From Bdellovibrio sp. (GTDB taxonomy: Bacteria > Bdellovibrionota > Bacteriovoracia > Bacteriovoracales > Bacteriovoracaceae), in NCBI GenBank assembly GCA_022729855.1, contig DZBG01000006.1, forward strand, positions 1 to 48,662: 48,662 bases of DNA, in the 5' to 3' direction. Made by a program: the position numbers and the translations under genes. The notes under the pieces are model-generated. The model was not told where the DNA came from. It made no database searches and was given only the letters and a program-made list of their open reading frames with translations. Positions 47,801 to 48,662 of the stretch are shown in pieces; the stretch's first letter is position 1; each line of letters opens with the position of its first letter.

Positions 47801-48598
47801 CTAATTCGAGCCACCTTTCTCGCGATTGCCGCGAGAAATGTGGTTTGTGAATTTTATAATAGGATAAAATCTTTCTGCTTTAATTTGATCAAACTCAACC
47901 ATGGCATTTCCTTCAACGGCCATCACTTCACCAAAAATTCCAATATTTCGTCCATCATCAACATGATCAGCATTGATACTAATATTCTTGGCCTTGAATT
48001 CTTCAATGATCGGAGTGAGATTTAGATACTGAGTAAACTTAGGCTTAACTTCCCCATCAAGTTTTAAATTAGGAATGGCCACTGGTGGGTTGCGCTTAAT
48101 ATTAACAAGAATTTTTTCTAAGAGTTGCTCACACTTCTCAGAGATGCGCATTTTTTTCTCTTCTGGCATATGTCTTTCACCATTAGAGAAGATAAAAATC
48201 TGTCTGACTGTTTCAATATTTTTAAGTATCAAAAGATTGGGTAATTTTTCTTCATCCTCGCGAATTTCAAGCCATCCCAACTGAACCAGTGAAGTTAAAA
48301 TCGTCTCTAACTTTACTTCAATAATTTGATACATATCAAAGGTATAAAGAGTCAAAGTCTTGCGATTGAGATGAACCTCATTTCCGTGAAAATCTCCATG
48401 AGATTTGAAAACAAGAAAAATAGTCCCTAGAATTCTCATCACTTCAAGCGGCTTTAAAAACTCATAGCCCTTGTGTGAACCACCGTAACTAACACTTGCT
48501 TGATTATCTTCTAGTTCTTTTATTCTTCCATTGGCCTTACGTAAACGAGTCGCCAATGTATTAATAATTGTTTTAAACCATGGATTAAGACTCGCCAT
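47801..48598 (-). CDS. Conserved-looking cytoplasmic protein, unknown
   Basis: I do not recognise this 265-residue protein. It has no signal peptide or TM. Residues ~45-130 are mainly helical with an LETILTSLVQLGWLEIRED region that resembles a winged-helix segment. The end (~190-265) is strand-rich and closes with a Gly/Arg/Ser tail (SRGNREKGGSN). No active-site motif is visible. Start ATG at 48598 lacks a strong ribosome-binding site. It converges on the VWA-like lipoprotein gene with 3 bases between the stops. A short inverted repeat at 48624-48637 lies just upstream. Confidence 0.7.
   Translation of the reverse strand: MASLNPWFKTIINTLATRLRKANGRIKELEDNQASVSYGGSHKGYEFLKPLEVMRILGTIFLVFKSHGDFHGNEVHLNRKTLTLYTFDMYQIIEVKLETILTSLVQLGWLEIREDEEKLPNLLILKNIETVRQIFIFSNGERHMPEEKKMRISEKCEQLLEKILVNIKRNPPVAIPNLKLDGEVKPKFTQYLNLTPIIEEFKAKNISINADHVDDGRNIGIFGEVMAVEGNAMVEFDQIKAERFYPIIKFTNHISRGNREKGGSN
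47811..47843 (+). terminator. GC-rich hairpin in the 3' end of the unknown gene; possible plus-strand terminator
   Basis: TTTCTCGCG (47816-47824) and CGCGAGAAA (47830-47838) form a perfect 9-bp stem with a 5-base loop, extended after one mismatch by 4 more pairs (CCAC/GTGG, 47811-47843). It is 14 bases past the VWA-gene stop, with a loose T-rich run behind it. It overlaps the last codons of the minus-strand gene. Could end the VWA transcript. Confidence 0.45.
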
Positions 48599-48623
48599 TG
48601 TTTTACCAACAGGGGCTACGCAT

Positions 48624-48637
48624 CTAATTTGAATTAG
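48624..48637. repeat. Short inverted repeat (CTAATT-TG-AATTAG) upstream of the unknown gene
   Basis: A 6-base perfect inverted repeat with a 2-base centre lies 26 bases upstream of the ATG at 48598. It could be an operator half-pair, but such AT-rich palindromes occur by chance in AT-rich DNA. Confidence 0.25.
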
Positions 48638-48662
48638 TTTTCGGCCACTTACGGCCCAGCGT

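Noticed and set aside
1-48662. tRNA, rRNA, CRISPR array, insertion sequence or prophage
   Set aside because: No cloverleaf-like sequence, repeat-spacer array, transposase, integrase or phage gene could be seen; the window is ordinary chromosomal coding DNA.

Overview
This is a compact, AT-rich, chromosomal-looking bacterial window with 45 protein genes and no gap longer than about 200 bases. I see no rRNA, tRNA, CRISPR array, transposase or prophage gene. The organism is a Gram-negative, didermic bacterium: it has a Tol system, lipoproteins with lipoboxes, an EnvC/FtsEX divisome module, LapB and a MauG-type cytochrome c peroxidase. The mixture of atypical signalling proteins, many secreted hydrolases, a nucleoside-scavenging set and low GC resembles the predatory Bdellovibrionota (Bacteriovorax/Peredibacter-like). 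That placement is my inference from gene content and protein style, not a database match.

Region by region. 1-3.0 kb: a degenerate receiver/HD-GYP protein whose 5' end looks frameshifted, convergent with RNase G (rng). 3.0-7.4 kb: nucleoside uptake and breakdown, with the transporter nupC on the minus strand and thymidine phosphorylase (deoA), purine nucleoside phosphorylase and cytidine deaminase as a plus-strand operon. A strong promoter and a putative operator palindrome precede that operon. 7.4-8.7 kb: a DEDDh exonuclease-domain protein. 8.7-16.6 kb (minus strand): a seven-gene operon ftsE-ftsX-envC-ctpA-xseA-M23 lipoprotein-histidine kinase devoted largely to septal peptidoglycan remodelling. 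16.6-19.9 kb: an HD-domain phosphohydrolase, a strong terminator, a small lysine-rich protein, and a bEBP-like regulator that has lost the GAFTGA loop.

20.0-27.6 kb (minus strand): an envelope operon sppA-lapB-SH3-(M48-like)-(multi-TM)-tolQ-tolR-tolA-tolB. 27.7-32.8 kb: a secreted phospholipase D-like protein with an EF-hand loop, a small secreted protein, rlmN, and an unusual glycoside-hydrolase-like protein coupled to a small partner. 32.9-36.4 kb: two acyl-CoA dehydrogenases of different catalytic types, followed by pgi. 36.5-40.0 kb: an FHA-GGDEF diguanylate cyclase, mutL and miaA. 40.0-48.6 kb: a di-haem peroxidase, the PEP-synthase regulator ppsR, a Ser/Thr kinase with a PEGA domain, a lipoprotein, an alpha/beta hydrolase, a GYF-GYF-PilZ protein, a VWA-like lipoprotein behind a sigma-28-like promoter, and an unknown cytoplasmic protein.

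Three themes link the genes. The first is peptidoglycan and envelope remodelling (FtsEX-EnvC-CtpA-M23; Tol; SppA; LapB). The second is scavenging of nucleosides and acyl chains, fitting a life on macromolecules from other cells. The third is c-di-GMP and phosphorylation signalling built from partly degenerate modules (HD-GYP without its HD pair, a histidine kinase without visible ATP-binding boxes, a bEBP without GAFTGA) next to intact ones (GGEEF with I-site, PilZ, Ser/Thr kinase).
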